Below are positions 52,642 to 61,652 of a DNA stretch of 64,000 bases, piece after piece. Origin of the DNA: Streptomyces sp. Ag109_O5-1. GTDB lineage: Bacteria > Actinomycetota > Actinomycetes > Streptomycetales > Streptomycetaceae. The notes below the pieces were generated by a model. The model was given only the letters and a program-made list of their open reading frames with translations, had not been told where the DNA came from and searched no databases. The stretch spans positions 806,001 to 870,000 of the forward strand of contig NZ_RKQF01000001.1 of NCBI RefSeq assembly GCF_003814875.1, in the 5' to 3' direction. The position numbers and the translations under genes are program-made. Position 1 is the stretch's first letter. Each line of letters begins with the position of its first letter.

Positions 52642-52900
52642 TTCCCTCAAAAGGCAATTCCTCGAACATCTGCAGGCATAACATGTGCGCGAACTGTGCA
52701 GACCAAGCACAATGAGCACACAAGCCATGAGTGCCCAGGGGGGGTTACGGGTGGTGGGGACACCTATGCCTGCAGCCAGGAGCGACACCCGCTCCGACGG
52801 CTGACTTCTGCCTTGATCTGTTCCGCCCGGCCGTCGGCGCCGCGGCGCTCTCAAGTCTGCGCACGAAAAGGACCCACAGGGGGGTTGGTGTGCCCAAACG

Positions 52901-54070
52901 ATGACCACCACACGTCTGGCGGCGCTCGGTCATGAGGACCCGCCGCTGTTCGCGCTGGCCCAACGGCTCCTCGCGGTAGCCGAGTCGGGGCTGCCGTCGA
53001 TGCTGCTCCCGGGTGGCGAGGCCTTCGCCTTCACCATGGCCGGGCACCAGGAACCCGACGGCTCCTGGACCCTGGAGCGGCGCGGGATCAGCACCCGCTA
53101 CGCGGCCATCACCGTGCTGGGCGCCCAGTACCTGCCCGAGGACCGCCAGCGCGCGGTGCTCGGCGGGCACACGGCACAGGAGTTCGCGGGACTCCTGGTC
53201 GAGTCGCTGCCCGCGGTGACCAACCTCGGGGACGCGGCGCTGATCGCCTGGGCCGCCGCCGAGACCGAACACCCCAAACTCTCCGACGCCCTCGGACGGG
53301 TCGAGGCGCTGGACGTGCCGGGCCGGCCGCAGTACACGGTCGAGGCCGCCTGGGTGCTGTCCGCCCTTGCGGCGGCCCGCTCCACGGTCGATGTGGAGAG
53401 ACGTTTCACCGCAGCGCGCGACCGGCTTCTGCGGGCCCGGATCGGCGACAGCCCGCTGTTCCCGCACGCGACCGGACCGGGCCTGGTGTCCTGGTACCGG
53501 GCCCATGTCAGCTGCTTCGCCGACCAGACGTACCCGCTCCAGGCCCTGGCCCGCGCCCATGCCAGCGGCGACGGTGAGGGCGATCCGGAGGCGCTGGCCG
53601 CGGCGGAGGCGTGCGCGGCCCGCATCTGCGAGCTGCAGGGCGACGGCGGGCAGTGGTGGTGGCACTACGACGCGCGCACCGGCGGTGTCGTGGAGGGCTA
53701 CCCCGTCTACAGCGTCCACCAGCACGCGATGGCGCCGACCGCCCTGTTCGACCTCGCCGACGCCGGCGGCAGCGGCTTCGGCGCGGCGATCCGCCGGGGC
53801 CTGCGCTGGATGACGGACGTACCCGAACTGGCGGGCTCGGAGCACCGCGAACCGATGGTCCTCGACGAACTCGGCGCCACCTGGCGCAAGGTCTACCGGG
53901 GCGACCCGAAGAAGGCCGTACGCGCCGCCCGGGGTCTGTCCACCCGGGTCGCGCCGGGCCTGCGGCTGACGGCCCTGGACCGGGTGTACCGCCCGCTGTC
54001 CGTGGACCGCGAATGCCGGCCGTACGAGTTCGGCTGGATGCTCTACGCCTGGCAGGGGGGCCGGAAATGA
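52901..54070 (+). CDS. Terpenoid-cyclase/prenyltransferase-fold (alpha-toroid) protein
   Basis: 389-aa protein. Two QW motifs of squalene-cyclase-type alpha/alpha barrels are present, QEPDGSW and QGDGGQW. No DxDD catalytic motif of cyclases was found, so it may bind or act on a polyprenyl lipid rather than cyclise. It overlaps the WecG-type glycosyltransferase gene (ATGA). That coupling, inside a polyprenyl-linked polysaccharide locus, suggests work on the lipid carrier or its intermediate. The function is unproven. Confidence 0.8.
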   Translation: MTTTRLAALGHEDPPLFALAQRLLAVAESGLPSMLLPGGEAFAFTMAGHQEPDGSWTLERRGISTRYAAITVLGAQYLPEDRQRAVLGGHTAQEFAGLLVESLPAVTNLGDAALIAWAAAETEHPKLSDALGRVEALDVPGRPQYTVEAAWVLSALAAARSTVDVERRFTAARDRLLRARIGDSPLFPHATGPGLVSWYRAHVSCFADQTYPLQALARAHASGDGEGDPEALAAAEACAARICELQGDGGQWWWHYDARTGGVVEGYPVYSVHQHAMAPTALFDLADAGGSGFGAAIRRGLRWMTDVPELAGSEHREPMVLDELGATWRKVYRGDPKKAVRAARGLSTRVAPGLRLTALDRVYRPLSVDRECRPYEFGWMLYAWQGGRK

Positions 54071-54858
54071 CCGGAAGACAGACGCTGTTCGGGGTCGAGC
54101 TGGACCCGCTGACCATGGACGAGACCGTGGCGCGCTGCCTGGCGGCGGTGCGGGACGGCAGCCCGCTGGAGATCGGTGTGGTCAACGCCGCGAAGCTGGT
54201 GAACATGCGGCGGGACGACCGGCTCGCCAAGGCCGTGTCCGGCTGTGATCTGGTCCTCGCCGACGGGCAGGCCGTGGTCTGGGCGGGCCGCGTGCTGCGC
54301 GCCCCGCTGCCGGAACGGGTCGCGGGGATCGACCTGTTCCTGCGGCTGCTGGCCGAGGCGGAGACCTCCGGCATCCCGGTGTACTTCCTCGGCGCCGAGG
54401 AGGAGGTGCTGGAGCGGATGCTGCTGCGGGTGGCCGACCGCTTCCCCGGTCTGAAGGTGGCCGGCAGCCGGAACGGCTACTTCGACGACTCCGAGCAGGC
54501 GGAGATCGCCGACGGTATCGCCCGGAGCGGCGCGCAGATGCTGTTCCTCGGCATGACCTCGCCGAAGAAGGAGATCTTCACCGCCGCCTACGGCACCCGC
54601 ACCGGCGCCTCGGTCGTGCACGGCGTCGGCGGCTCCTTCGACATCCTGGCCGGTGTCACCAAGCGGGCCCCCGAATCCTGGCAGCGGCTGGGTCTGGAGT
54701 GGCTCTACCGCGCGCTGCAGGAGCCGCGCCGCCTGGGCCGCCGTTACCTCACCACCAACGCCTCCTTCCTTCTCATGACGGCGCGCGAGTTCGTCCGGCC
54801 CACCCCGTCGGCCGCCGCTTCCTCTGCGTCGACCGCTTCCACGAACAGGAGCCGCTGA
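54067..54858 (+). CDS. WecG/TagA/CpsF family glycosyltransferase
   Basis: 263-aa GT26 enzyme. GVVNAAKLVNMRRDDRLAKA, LVLADGQAVVWAGRVL, VYFLGAEEEVLERM and LFLGMTSPKKEIF are family signatures. Relatives add ManNAc or ManNAcA to lipid-linked GlcNAc at the inner membrane. The next two genes make UDP-ManNAcA, the donor this enzyme would need. The last 25 residues are a Ser/Ala-rich tail. Confidence 0.93.
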   Translation: MTGRQTLFGVELDPLTMDETVARCLAAVRDGSPLEIGVVNAAKLVNMRRDDRLAKAVSGCDLVLADGQAVVWAGRVLRAPLPERVAGIDLFLRLLAEAETSGIPVYFLGAEEEVLERMLLRVADRFPGLKVAGSRNGYFDDSEQAEIADGIARSGAQMLFLGMTSPKKEIFTAAYGTRTGASVVHGVGGSFDILAGVTKRAPESWQRLGLEWLYRALQEPRRLGRRYLTTNASFLLMTAREFVRPTPSAAASSASTASTNRSR

Positions 54859-56117
54859 TGCGCGTCGTCGTGGTCGGACAGGGATATGTCGGCCTGCCGC
54901 TGGCGATTCGCGCCGCCGAGGTCGGGCACGAGGTGATCGGCTACGACGTCGACACCCGGCGGATCAAGAGCCTCGCCGCCGGTGAGTCCTTCGTCGAGGA
55001 CGTCTCCTCCGAGCGGATCCGGGCGGCGCTGGACAACGGCTCGTACCGCCCGACCGAATCGGCCCGCGACTGCGGCGGTTTCGACGTGGCCGTGGTGACC
55101 GTCCCCACCCCGCTGCACGAGGGCACCCCCGACCTCCGCTACATCAGGGAGTCGGCGGTCACCCTCGCCCGCTACCTGCGCCCGGGAGCCACGGTCGTCC
55201 TGGAGTCGACGACCTATCCCGGCACCACCCAGGAGCTGTTCGCGCCGATCCTGGAAGAGGGCTCGGGCCTCACCGCGGGCTCGGACTTCCACCTCGGCTA
55301 CAGCCCGGAGCGGATCGACCCGGGCAACACGGTGTGGGGCTTCAAGGAGACCCCGAAGGTCGTCTCCGGCGTCAACGAGGCCTCCCTGAAGGCCGTTCAG
55401 AGCTTCTACGCCCAACTCGTCGACACCACCGTGCCGGTGAGCTCGCCCAAGGAGGCCGAGCTCGCCAAGCTGCTGGAGAACACCTTCCGGCATGTGAACA
55501 TCGCGCTGGTCAACGAGATCGCGATGTTCGCCCACCACCTGGACATCGACGTCTGGCAGGCCATCGACGCCGCCTCCTCCAAGCCCTTCGGCTTCATGAA
55601 GTTCACGCCCGGACCGGGCGTCGGCGGCCACTGCCTGCCGATCGACCCCTCGTACCTGTCCTGGCGGGTGCAGCGCGAACTCGGCCAGAGCTTCCGGTTC
55701 GTGGAGCTGGCCAACGACATCAACAGCCACATGCCCGAGTACGTGACACGCCGGATCAGCGACCTGTTCAACGAGCGGCGCCGTTCCGTGAACGGCTCCC
55801 GGATCCTGCTGCTCGGTCTGGCGTACAAGAAGAACACCGGCGACGCCCGTGAGTCGCCCGCCCTGCGCATCTCCCAACTGCTGCTCGACATGGGCGCCCA
55901 GGTCAGGGCGGCCGACCCGCACGTCGTCGAGAGCCTGCCGGTGGACTCCCGGCTGGTGCGGGTCGAACCGACGCAGCGGGAGCTGGCGGACGCCGACGTG
56001 GTGGTCCTGCTCACCGACCACGACGGCTTCGACTACGAACTCGTCGCCGAACACGCCCCCTTCGTCCTGGACTGCCGCCGCCGGCTGCCGTCCGGACCCA
56101 CCATCGAGGTGCTCTGA
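54858..56117 (+). CDS. wecC: UDP-N-acetyl-D-mannosamine dehydrogenase-like enzyme
   Basis: 419-aa UDP-sugar dehydrogenase. The N-terminal GQGYVGLPLAIRAA binds NAD, and the catalytic Cys259 is in GPGVGGHCLPIDP. LGLAYKKNTGDARESPAL is the C-terminal signature. The adjoining 2-epimerase makes UDP-ManNAc, so this enzyme is probably WecC-type and forms UDP-ManNAcA. A UDP-glucose dehydrogenase role is less likely. ATG 54858 has CAGGAG upstream. Confidence 0.92.
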   Translation: MRVVVVGQGYVGLPLAIRAAEVGHEVIGYDVDTRRIKSLAAGESFVEDVSSERIRAALDNGSYRPTESARDCGGFDVAVVTVPTPLHEGTPDLRYIRESAVTLARYLRPGATVVLESTTYPGTTQELFAPILEEGSGLTAGSDFHLGYSPERIDPGNTVWGFKETPKVVSGVNEASLKAVQSFYAQLVDTTVPVSSPKEAELAKLLENTFRHVNIALVNEIAMFAHHLDIDVWQAIDAASSKPFGFMKFTPGPGVGGHCLPIDPSYLSWRVQRELGQSFRFVELANDINSHMPEYVTRRISDLFNERRRSVNGSRILLLGLAYKKNTGDARESPALRISQLLLDMGAQVRAADPHVVESLPVDSRLVRVEPTQRELADADVVVLLTDHDGFDYELVAEHAPFVLDCRRRLPSGPTIEVL

Positions 56118-56120
56118 ACC

Positions 56121-57272
56121 ATGCGAGTCGTCTGTGTGGCCGGGGCACGCCCCAACTACATGAAGATCAAACCGGTGATGGACGCCCTGGAGCGCCGCGG
56201 CGCCGAGGTGCTCCTCGTCCACACCGGCCAGCACTACGACCCGGCGATGAACGACGTGTTCTTCGCCGACCTCGGCATCCGCCCGCCGGACCGCTTCCTC
56301 GGGGTCGGCTCCGGCAGCCACGCCGAGCAGACCGGACGCGTGATGACCGCGTTCGAGCCGCTCCTCGACGAGGTGTCCCCGGACGTGGTGGTCGTGGTCG
56401 GCGACATCAACTCCACGCTGGCCTGCGCCCTGGTGACCGCCAAGGCCGGGCCGCTGCTGGCCCATGTGGAGGCCGGGCTGCGCAGCCGCGACTGGAGCAT
56501 GCCGGAGGAGGTCAACCGGGTCGCCACCGACCGGGTCAGCGACTATCTGCTGGCCCCCTCCCCCGACGCCGTCGACAACCTGCGCGCGGAGGGGTACCGG
56601 GAGGACCAGATCCACCTGGTCGGCAACGTCATGATCGACACGCTGCTGGCCAACCTGGAGCGGGCCCGGGCCTCGGACGTCCTGGGCCGATTCGGCCTGG
56701 CCAAGGGCGAGTTCGGTCTGGTCACGCTGCACCGGCCCGCCAACGTGGACGACCCGGAGGTCCTCACCGGACTGCTCAAGGCCCTGGGCGAGATCGCCGG
56801 CCGCCTTCCGCTCGTGCTGCCCGTGCATCCGCGCGCGGCCGGACGGCTGGCCGAGATCGGCGTCCCCGGGGGCGTCCGGCTCGTACCGCCCGCAGGTTAT
56901 CTGGACTTCATCGCCCTGCAGGACTCCGCGCGCGTCGTGCTCACCGACTCCGGCGGGGTGCAGGAGGAGACCACCGCGCTGGGCGTGCCGTGCGTGACCC
57001 TGCGGGACAACACCGAACGGCCCGTCACCGTGGAGCAGGGCACGAACGTGCTGGCGGGGCGGGATCCGGCGCGGATCACCGCCACCGTGAACGCGGTACT
57101 GGACCGGCCGCCCGCCCCACGCCGGCCCGACCTCTGGGACGGCCGCGCGAGCGACCGTATCGCCGAGGTGCTGCTGGCGGGAGGCACCGCGAGCACCCGG
57201 CCGAGACCGACCGACCAGCCCACGGACCAGTCCACCACTCAGCCCACCGAGGACCGAACGTTCCCCATATGA
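56121..57272 (+). CDS. wecB: UDP-N-acetylglucosamine 2-epimerase (non-hydrolysing)
   Basis: 383-aa epimerase that turns UDP-GlcNAc into UDP-ManNAc. AGARPNYMKIKPVMDAL, VLLVHTGQHYDPAMND, GDINSTLACALV, HVEAGLRSRDWSMPEEVNR and TDSGGVQEETTALGVP are all diagnostic. It begins 3 bp after the dehydrogenase gene. The last 25 residues are a Thr/Pro-rich tail beyond the usual fold. Confidence 0.95.
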   Translation: MRVVCVAGARPNYMKIKPVMDALERRGAEVLLVHTGQHYDPAMNDVFFADLGIRPPDRFLGVGSGSHAEQTGRVMTAFEPLLDEVSPDVVVVVGDINSTLACALVTAKAGPLLAHVEAGLRSRDWSMPEEVNRVATDRVSDYLLAPSPDAVDNLRAEGYREDQIHLVGNVMIDTLLANLERARASDVLGRFGLAKGEFGLVTLHRPANVDDPEVLTGLLKALGEIAGRLPLVLPVHPRAAGRLAEIGVPGGVRLVPPAGYLDFIALQDSARVVLTDSGGVQEETTALGVPCVTLRDNTERPVTVEQGTNVLAGRDPARITATVNAVLDRPPAPRRPDLWDGRASDRIAEVLLAGGTASTRPRPTDQPTDQSTTQPTEDRTFPI

Positions 57273-57323
57273 TCCGCTTGCAACTTATGCTCGTCGAACG
57301 TTTGGTCGCGAGGGGGGACCGTC

Positions 57324-58205
57324 ATGGATCTCGCTGAGATCTTCCGGGTCATGCGCAGGCGCTGGTACGTGCTGTTGCCGGGACTGCTGCTGACCGCCGG
57401 CCTGATCGCCGCCGTGATCGTGCTGGTCCCGGTCACCTACCAGTCGCAGAGCACGGTGGTGCTGCTGAACTCCCAGAAGGCCACCCAGGCTTACGACGGC
57501 AATCCCTTCCTCAGCACCCAGACCTCGCTCACCGGCATGGCCGACAGCCTGGCCCGCAACCTGAACTCGGACGACTCGCTGCGGGATCTCAAGGCCCGTG
57601 GCGCCAAGGGCACGTTCGCGGCCAAGCTCGCCGACAACGCGCAGGGGCCGCTGATGTGGCTCACCGTCACCGGCACCGACAAGGCCTCCGTCCTGTCCTC
57701 GGACAAGACCCTGACCGCGTACGCCAAGGAACGGCTGGACCAGTTCCAGAAGGAGCAGTCCGTCGCACCGAAGGCCATGATCCGGATGACGACGATCGTG
57801 CCGCCGCAGAACCCGGTGGCACAGACCAAGACCCGGCTCGAGTACATGATCATGGCGGGGGGCCTCGGGCTGGTGCTCACCCTGGCCGCGGCCTTCTACG
57901 TCGAGGCCCGCAAGAGGTCCGCGCACACGCCCGAGCCGGCCGCCGGGCCCGCCGGACCGGCGGAGGAGGCCGAGGCGGAGCCGGCAGAGGCGGCCGGCCC
58001 CGTCCGCTCGGCCGGGGAATCGGTCGTGGAGGAGACGCTCGCCCTCCGGCAGCCGCCCCGCTGGTCGCAGTCCTCCGGGGCCGGGGCCGCCGCCGCAGAG
58101 CCCGACGCACCACGGCACGCCATGGCCGTGGCATCCGCCGCAGAGCCGCTCGACGAGGAGTCGACTCATGGACATCGCCCGCGCACCGGACAGCGGGACC
58201 GGTGA
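57324..58205 (+). CDS. Wzz-like polysaccharide chain-length/co-polymerase protein
   Basis: 293-aa inner-membrane protein. Membrane segments lie at about 14-36 and 172-193 with an external domain between. After the second segment is a 95-residue Ala/Pro/Glu-rich cytoplasmic tail without a Walker A motif, so it is not a fused BY-kinase. It follows AGGGGGGA. The 38-bp overlap with the flippase gene couples them. It should set polymer length or help export. Confidence 0.82.
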   Translation: MDLAEIFRVMRRRWYVLLPGLLLTAGLIAAVIVLVPVTYQSQSTVVLLNSQKATQAYDGNPFLSTQTSLTGMADSLARNLNSDDSLRDLKARGAKGTFAAKLADNAQGPLMWLTVTGTDKASVLSSDKTLTAYAKERLDQFQKEQSVAPKAMIRMTTIVPPQNPVAQTKTRLEYMIMAGGLGLVLTLAAAFYVEARKRSAHTPEPAAGPAGPAEEAEAEPAEAAGPVRSAGESVVEETLALRQPPRWSQSSGAGAAAAEPDAPRHAMAVASAAEPLDEESTHGHRPRTGQRDR

Positions 58206-59685
58206 GACGAGCGACGCACCCGCTCCTCCCGACCCCGTAGTACCTCCCGCTGCTCCCTCCTCCCTCGGCCGCAAGGTGCGTTCCGCGGCCCGGTGGAGTC
58301 TGATCAACACCGTCGTCCTGCGCCTGGGCAACTTCGCGACCGGCATCGTGCTGGCGCGTTTCGCCCTGGGCCCCGCGGAATGGGGCGTGTACGGCATCGC
58401 CCAGACCGTGCTGCTCGTCCTGCTGTCCGCGAACGAGCTGGGCGTGGGCCTGGCCATCGTGCGCTGGGAGGGGGACGCACGGCGGTTCGCGCCGACCGTG
58501 CTGACCCTCAGCACCCTCTCCAGCGGTCTGCTGTACGTGGCGCTGTTCGCTGCCGCGCCGACGGTGGCCGGCCTGCTCGGCTCGCCCGACGCCGCGAACG
58601 TCCTGCGGGTGATGTGTCTGTGCGTGGTGATCGACGGGGTGGCGCAGGTCCCCGGCGGCTTTCTCACCCGTGAGTTCGCCCAGGGCAGGCGGATGGTCAT
58701 CGACGGGCTCAACTTCGTGCTCGGCACGGCGGTGACGCTGGTACTGGCCTTCGAGGGCCGGGGCGCGATGAGCTTCGCCTGGGGCGCGGTCGTCGGGAAC
58801 GTCGTCACGCTGATCGGCTGCGCGCTGGCGGCCCCGGGCACCCTGAAGTTCGGCTGGGACCCCGGGCAGGCCCGGGCGCTGCTGAGGTTCGGGCTGCCGC
58901 TGGCGGGGGCGAGCATGCTGGCCCTCGCGGTGGTCAACGTCGACACGATGGTGGTGGGCGCGACGCTCGGCAACGTCGCGCTGGGGTTCTACGTGCTCGC
59001 CTTCAACATCTCCGGCTGGCCCGTGCGGATCATCTCCGAGGCCGCCCGCCGGGTCTCCTTCGCCGGGTTCTCCCGGCTGGCCGCCTCACCGCAGGCGCTC
59101 GCCCAGGGTTTCAGCCGTGCCCTGGGTGTGGTGATCACCGGCACCGTCCCGCTGTGCGTGCTGCTGGCCGGTCTCGCGGAGCCGGCCATCCGGCTGATCT
59201 ACGGCAGCCAGTGGACCCCCGCCGCCGCGGCGCTGCCCTGGCTGATGGCTCTCGGCCTGATCCGGATCGGCAGTGAACTCGCCTACGACTGCCTGGTCGC
59301 GGTAGGACAGCGCCGCTCGCTCTTCCTGGTGCAGGGCCTGTGGCTGGTGGCCCTGGTCCCGGTGCTTCTCCTCGCCGCCCGTCTGAACGGGATCGTGGGA
59401 GTGTCCCAGGGCCATGTCCTGGTCGCCGGCGGTCTGGTGGTGCCGGTCTTCCTGATCGCCCTCCGCCGTGGCGGCATCGGCCTCGGCCGGATCGCACGGG
59501 CCTGCGCGTGGCCGTTCCTCGGCGGGGCCGTGATGGCCGTCGTCATCCTCGGTATGGAGCGCCTGCTCGGCGACGGGCGGCTCGCGCTCCTCGCCATCAC
59601 CACCGTGGCCCTGGCCGGATACGTGGTGTGCGTGCTGCCCAGCCTCGACTTCCTGCGGGGCGTCGGCCGACAGGACATGAGGTGA
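58168..59685 (+). CDS. Polysaccharide flippase (Wzx/MATE-MVF superfamily)
   Basis: 505-aa membrane protein with 12-14 hydrophobic segments, beginning after about 40 residues with NTVVLRLGNFATGIVLARFA. AFNISGWPVRIISEAARRVSF and LIYGSQWTPAAAALPWLMAL are typical of Wzx-type lipid-linked oligosaccharide flippases. It should turn the undecaprenyl-linked unit to the outside of the membrane. It overlaps the Wzz-like gene and ends 5 bp before the next one. Confidence 0.92.
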   Translation: MDIARAPDSGTGETSDAPAPPDPVVPPAAPSSLGRKVRSAARWSLINTVVLRLGNFATGIVLARFALGPAEWGVYGIAQTVLLVLLSANELGVGLAIVRWEGDARRFAPTVLTLSTLSSGLLYVALFAAAPTVAGLLGSPDAANVLRVMCLCVVIDGVAQVPGGFLTREFAQGRRMVIDGLNFVLGTAVTLVLAFEGRGAMSFAWGAVVGNVVTLIGCALAAPGTLKFGWDPGQARALLRFGLPLAGASMLALAVVNVDTMVVGATLGNVALGFYVLAFNISGWPVRIISEAARRVSFAGFSRLAASPQALAQGFSRALGVVITGTVPLCVLLAGLAEPAIRLIYGSQWTPAAAALPWLMALGLIRIGSELAYDCLVAVGQRRSLFLVQGLWLVALVPVLLLAARLNGIVGVSQGHVLVAGGLVVPVFLIALRRGGIGLGRIARACAWPFLGGAVMAVVILGMERLLGDGRLALLAITTVALAGYVVCVLPSLDFLRGVGRQDMR

Positions 59686-59690
59686 GCCCG

Positions 59691-60800
59691 ATGTCACGGC
59701 GTACCGGCCGGAGCGCGCTCGTGTGGCCGCTGCTCGCCGCCCTGCTGGCGGTCCTGGGGACGGCCTGCTCGGGGTCGGACAAGTCCGCGCTGCCGGACTG
59801 CCCGGACTCCGCGCTGACCTGCCCCGCGAGCGGGTCCTCGGCGCCCACGGGCAGCGATCCGCCGACCACGCCCGGCGAGACGACGGCGACCCCCTCCGCC
59901 ACCTCGTCCACGACGGCGCAGCCCACCGCGACGGCCGGCGGCACGAGCAGCACGTCCGGGAAACCCTCGTCCCGGGCCGCCTGCACCTCGCCCGGCGCCT
60001 GCGGCTTCCCCGACACCCGCACCACCGGCCCCCGTATCCCGCTCAAGCCCCACAAGACCGGCTACCTGGCCGTCCGTACCGACGGGACGGTCATCCGGGG
60101 CTGGGACATCACCGGCTCGCTCGACATCTACGCGAACGACGTCACCGTGATCGACACGAAGATCACCTCGGACAGCTGGTGGGGCGTCAACCTGCGCGCC
60201 GGCTACCACGGGCTGCGGGTCCTGCACTCCACCATCACCGCCGTGCCCGGCAAGGGACCGGACAACGGCGGGGTGGACTACGCGGTGTCGAACATGGGGG
60301 GCAGTTCCGTCGAGGTGGGCTGGTGCGACGTCTCCGTGTTCGGCGACGCCCTGTCCATGGGCCAGGGGATCATCCACGACAACTACGTCCACGACATCGT
60401 CCCGTTCGTCAACCAGGGCGGCGAGTGGCAGCACACCAACGCGGTGATCAGCGGCGGCGGCAACACCGGGCAGCTGATCATCCGCCACAACACGCTGCTG
60501 AACCCGACGAGCCTCAAGCAGGGGGCCTCGGGAAGCATCGGCCTGTTCGCGGACACCGGTGTCGTCCGCAACGTCACCGTCGACGGCAACTGGATAGCCG
60601 GCGGCGCCTACGCCCTCTACGGCGGTGACACGGGCGCCACCGACATCAAGGTCACGAACAACGTCTTCTCGTCGCAGTACCACCCCGCCTCCGGCGGCTA
60701 CGGCGTGGTCGCCCACTGGAACGCCGGGGGCGCCGGGAACGAGTGGCGGAACAACCGGATGTCCGACGGCCGCCCGATCACCCCGGAGCCGTCCTCGTGA
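59691..60800 (+). CDS. Secreted parallel beta-helix protein
   Basis: 369-aa protein. A signal peptide ends near Cys26 (LAVLGTAC); the lipobox is imperfect, so lipoprotein status is uncertain. A Ser/Thr/Pro/Gly linker (27-90) leads to a right-handed beta-helix of pectate-lyase type (NDVTVIDTKI, LRVLHSTITAV, LIIRHNTLLN, NVTVDGNWIAGG). It may cut, bind or organise the polysaccharide outside the cell. No catalytic residues could be assigned. ATG 59691 follows GAGGTGAG. Confidence 0.85.
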   Translation: MSRRTGRSALVWPLLAALLAVLGTACSGSDKSALPDCPDSALTCPASGSSAPTGSDPPTTPGETTATPSATSSTTAQPTATAGGTSSTSGKPSSRAACTSPGACGFPDTRTTGPRIPLKPHKTGYLAVRTDGTVIRGWDITGSLDIYANDVTVIDTKITSDSWWGVNLRAGYHGLRVLHSTITAVPGKGPDNGGVDYAVSNMGGSSVEVGWCDVSVFGDALSMGQGIIHDNYVHDIVPFVNQGGEWQHTNAVISGGGNTGQLIIRHNTLLNPTSLKQGASGSIGLFADTGVVRNVTVDGNWIAGGAYALYGGDTGATDIKVTNNVFSSQYHPASGGYGVVAHWNAGGAGNEWRNNRMSDGRPITPEPSS

Positions 60801-61609
60801 GCGGCGGCATGACGCGCCGTGTCGCGCGGGCGCCCTGGACGGTGCTCAAGGCGTTGTTCGGCTGGCTGGTGCTCTTCGAGGCCAGGAACAAGGTCCTGCT
60901 GGCCCCGACGGCGGTGCGGCTGCGCCGGACCGAGAACGCCGAGGCCCGACGGCTGGCCGCCGGCCTGAAGTCGCCACCCACGGCGCTGGTCGCCACGGTG
61001 ATCGCCACTCACCGGCGTCCCGAGGCGCTGTGTGCCGCGGTGCGCTCGGCCCTGGACCAGACCGTCCGCGACCAGGTCGTCATCGTGGTCGACGACGGCG
61101 CCGGACTGCCCGGACTCCCCGCCGACCCGCGGCTGTTCGCCGTCTCGCTCGCGAGCAACACCGGTGTGGCGGGCGTCGTGCGCAACGTGGGCATCCGCCT
61201 CACCCGCTCGACGTACGTGGCGTTCCTGGACGACGACAACCTGTGGGAACCCGACCATCTGGCACGGGCGTTGGCGGTCCTGGAGTCCCCCGGCGGACCC
61301 GACGGCGTCTACACGGCGCTGCGCCGCGTCCTGCCCGACGGCAGCGAGAACGACGTCCTGTCGGTGCCCTACGACCGGCGCCGCGCCGCCCGCGAAGCCT
61401 TCCTGGACACCAACGCCTTCGTCGCCCGCCGTACCCGCTCCCTGCACTTCAGCCGTCTGCGCCGGACCCCGGAGGTGCTGCCCCGGGAGGACTGGGAGCT
61501 GATCCGCCGGTATGGCCGCACGCACCGGGTGCTGCACGTGCCGCACCCCACGGTCCGGTACCTGATGAACCCGGCCAGCTTCTACACCCAATGGCGACAG
61601 CCCAGTTGA
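60797..61609 (+). CDS. GT2 family glycosyltransferase
   Basis: 270-aa GT-A fold enzyme. VIATHRRPEALCAAVRSALD, VIVVDDG and the metal-binding DDDN in VAFLDDDNLWEPDHLA are present, and the C-terminal LPREDWELI supplies the base region. The GTG at 60797 overlaps the upstream stop (GTGA); ATG 60809 is an alternative. It lacks membrane segments except a weak N-terminal hydrophobic patch. Donor and acceptor are unknown. Confidence 0.92.
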   Translation: MSGGMTRRVARAPWTVLKALFGWLVLFEARNKVLLAPTAVRLRRTENAEARRLAAGLKSPPTALVATVIATHRRPEALCAAVRSALDQTVRDQVVIVVDDGAGLPGLPADPRLFAVSLASNTGVAGVVRNVGIRLTRSTYVAFLDDDNLWEPDHLARALAVLESPGGPDGVYTALRRVLPDGSENDVLSVPYDRRRAAREAFLDTNAFVARRTRSLHFSRLRRTPEVLPREDWELIRRYGRTHRVLHVPHPTVRYLMNPASFYTQWRQPS

Positions 61610-61652
61610 GGGCTCAGCTTCCCTTCCGCTCCGACCACAGGTGGTTGATCCC

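Noticed and set aside
54744..56828. 694-codon open frame on the minus strand
   Set aside because: It is the antisense shadow of the dehydrogenase and epimerase genes and shows no domain.
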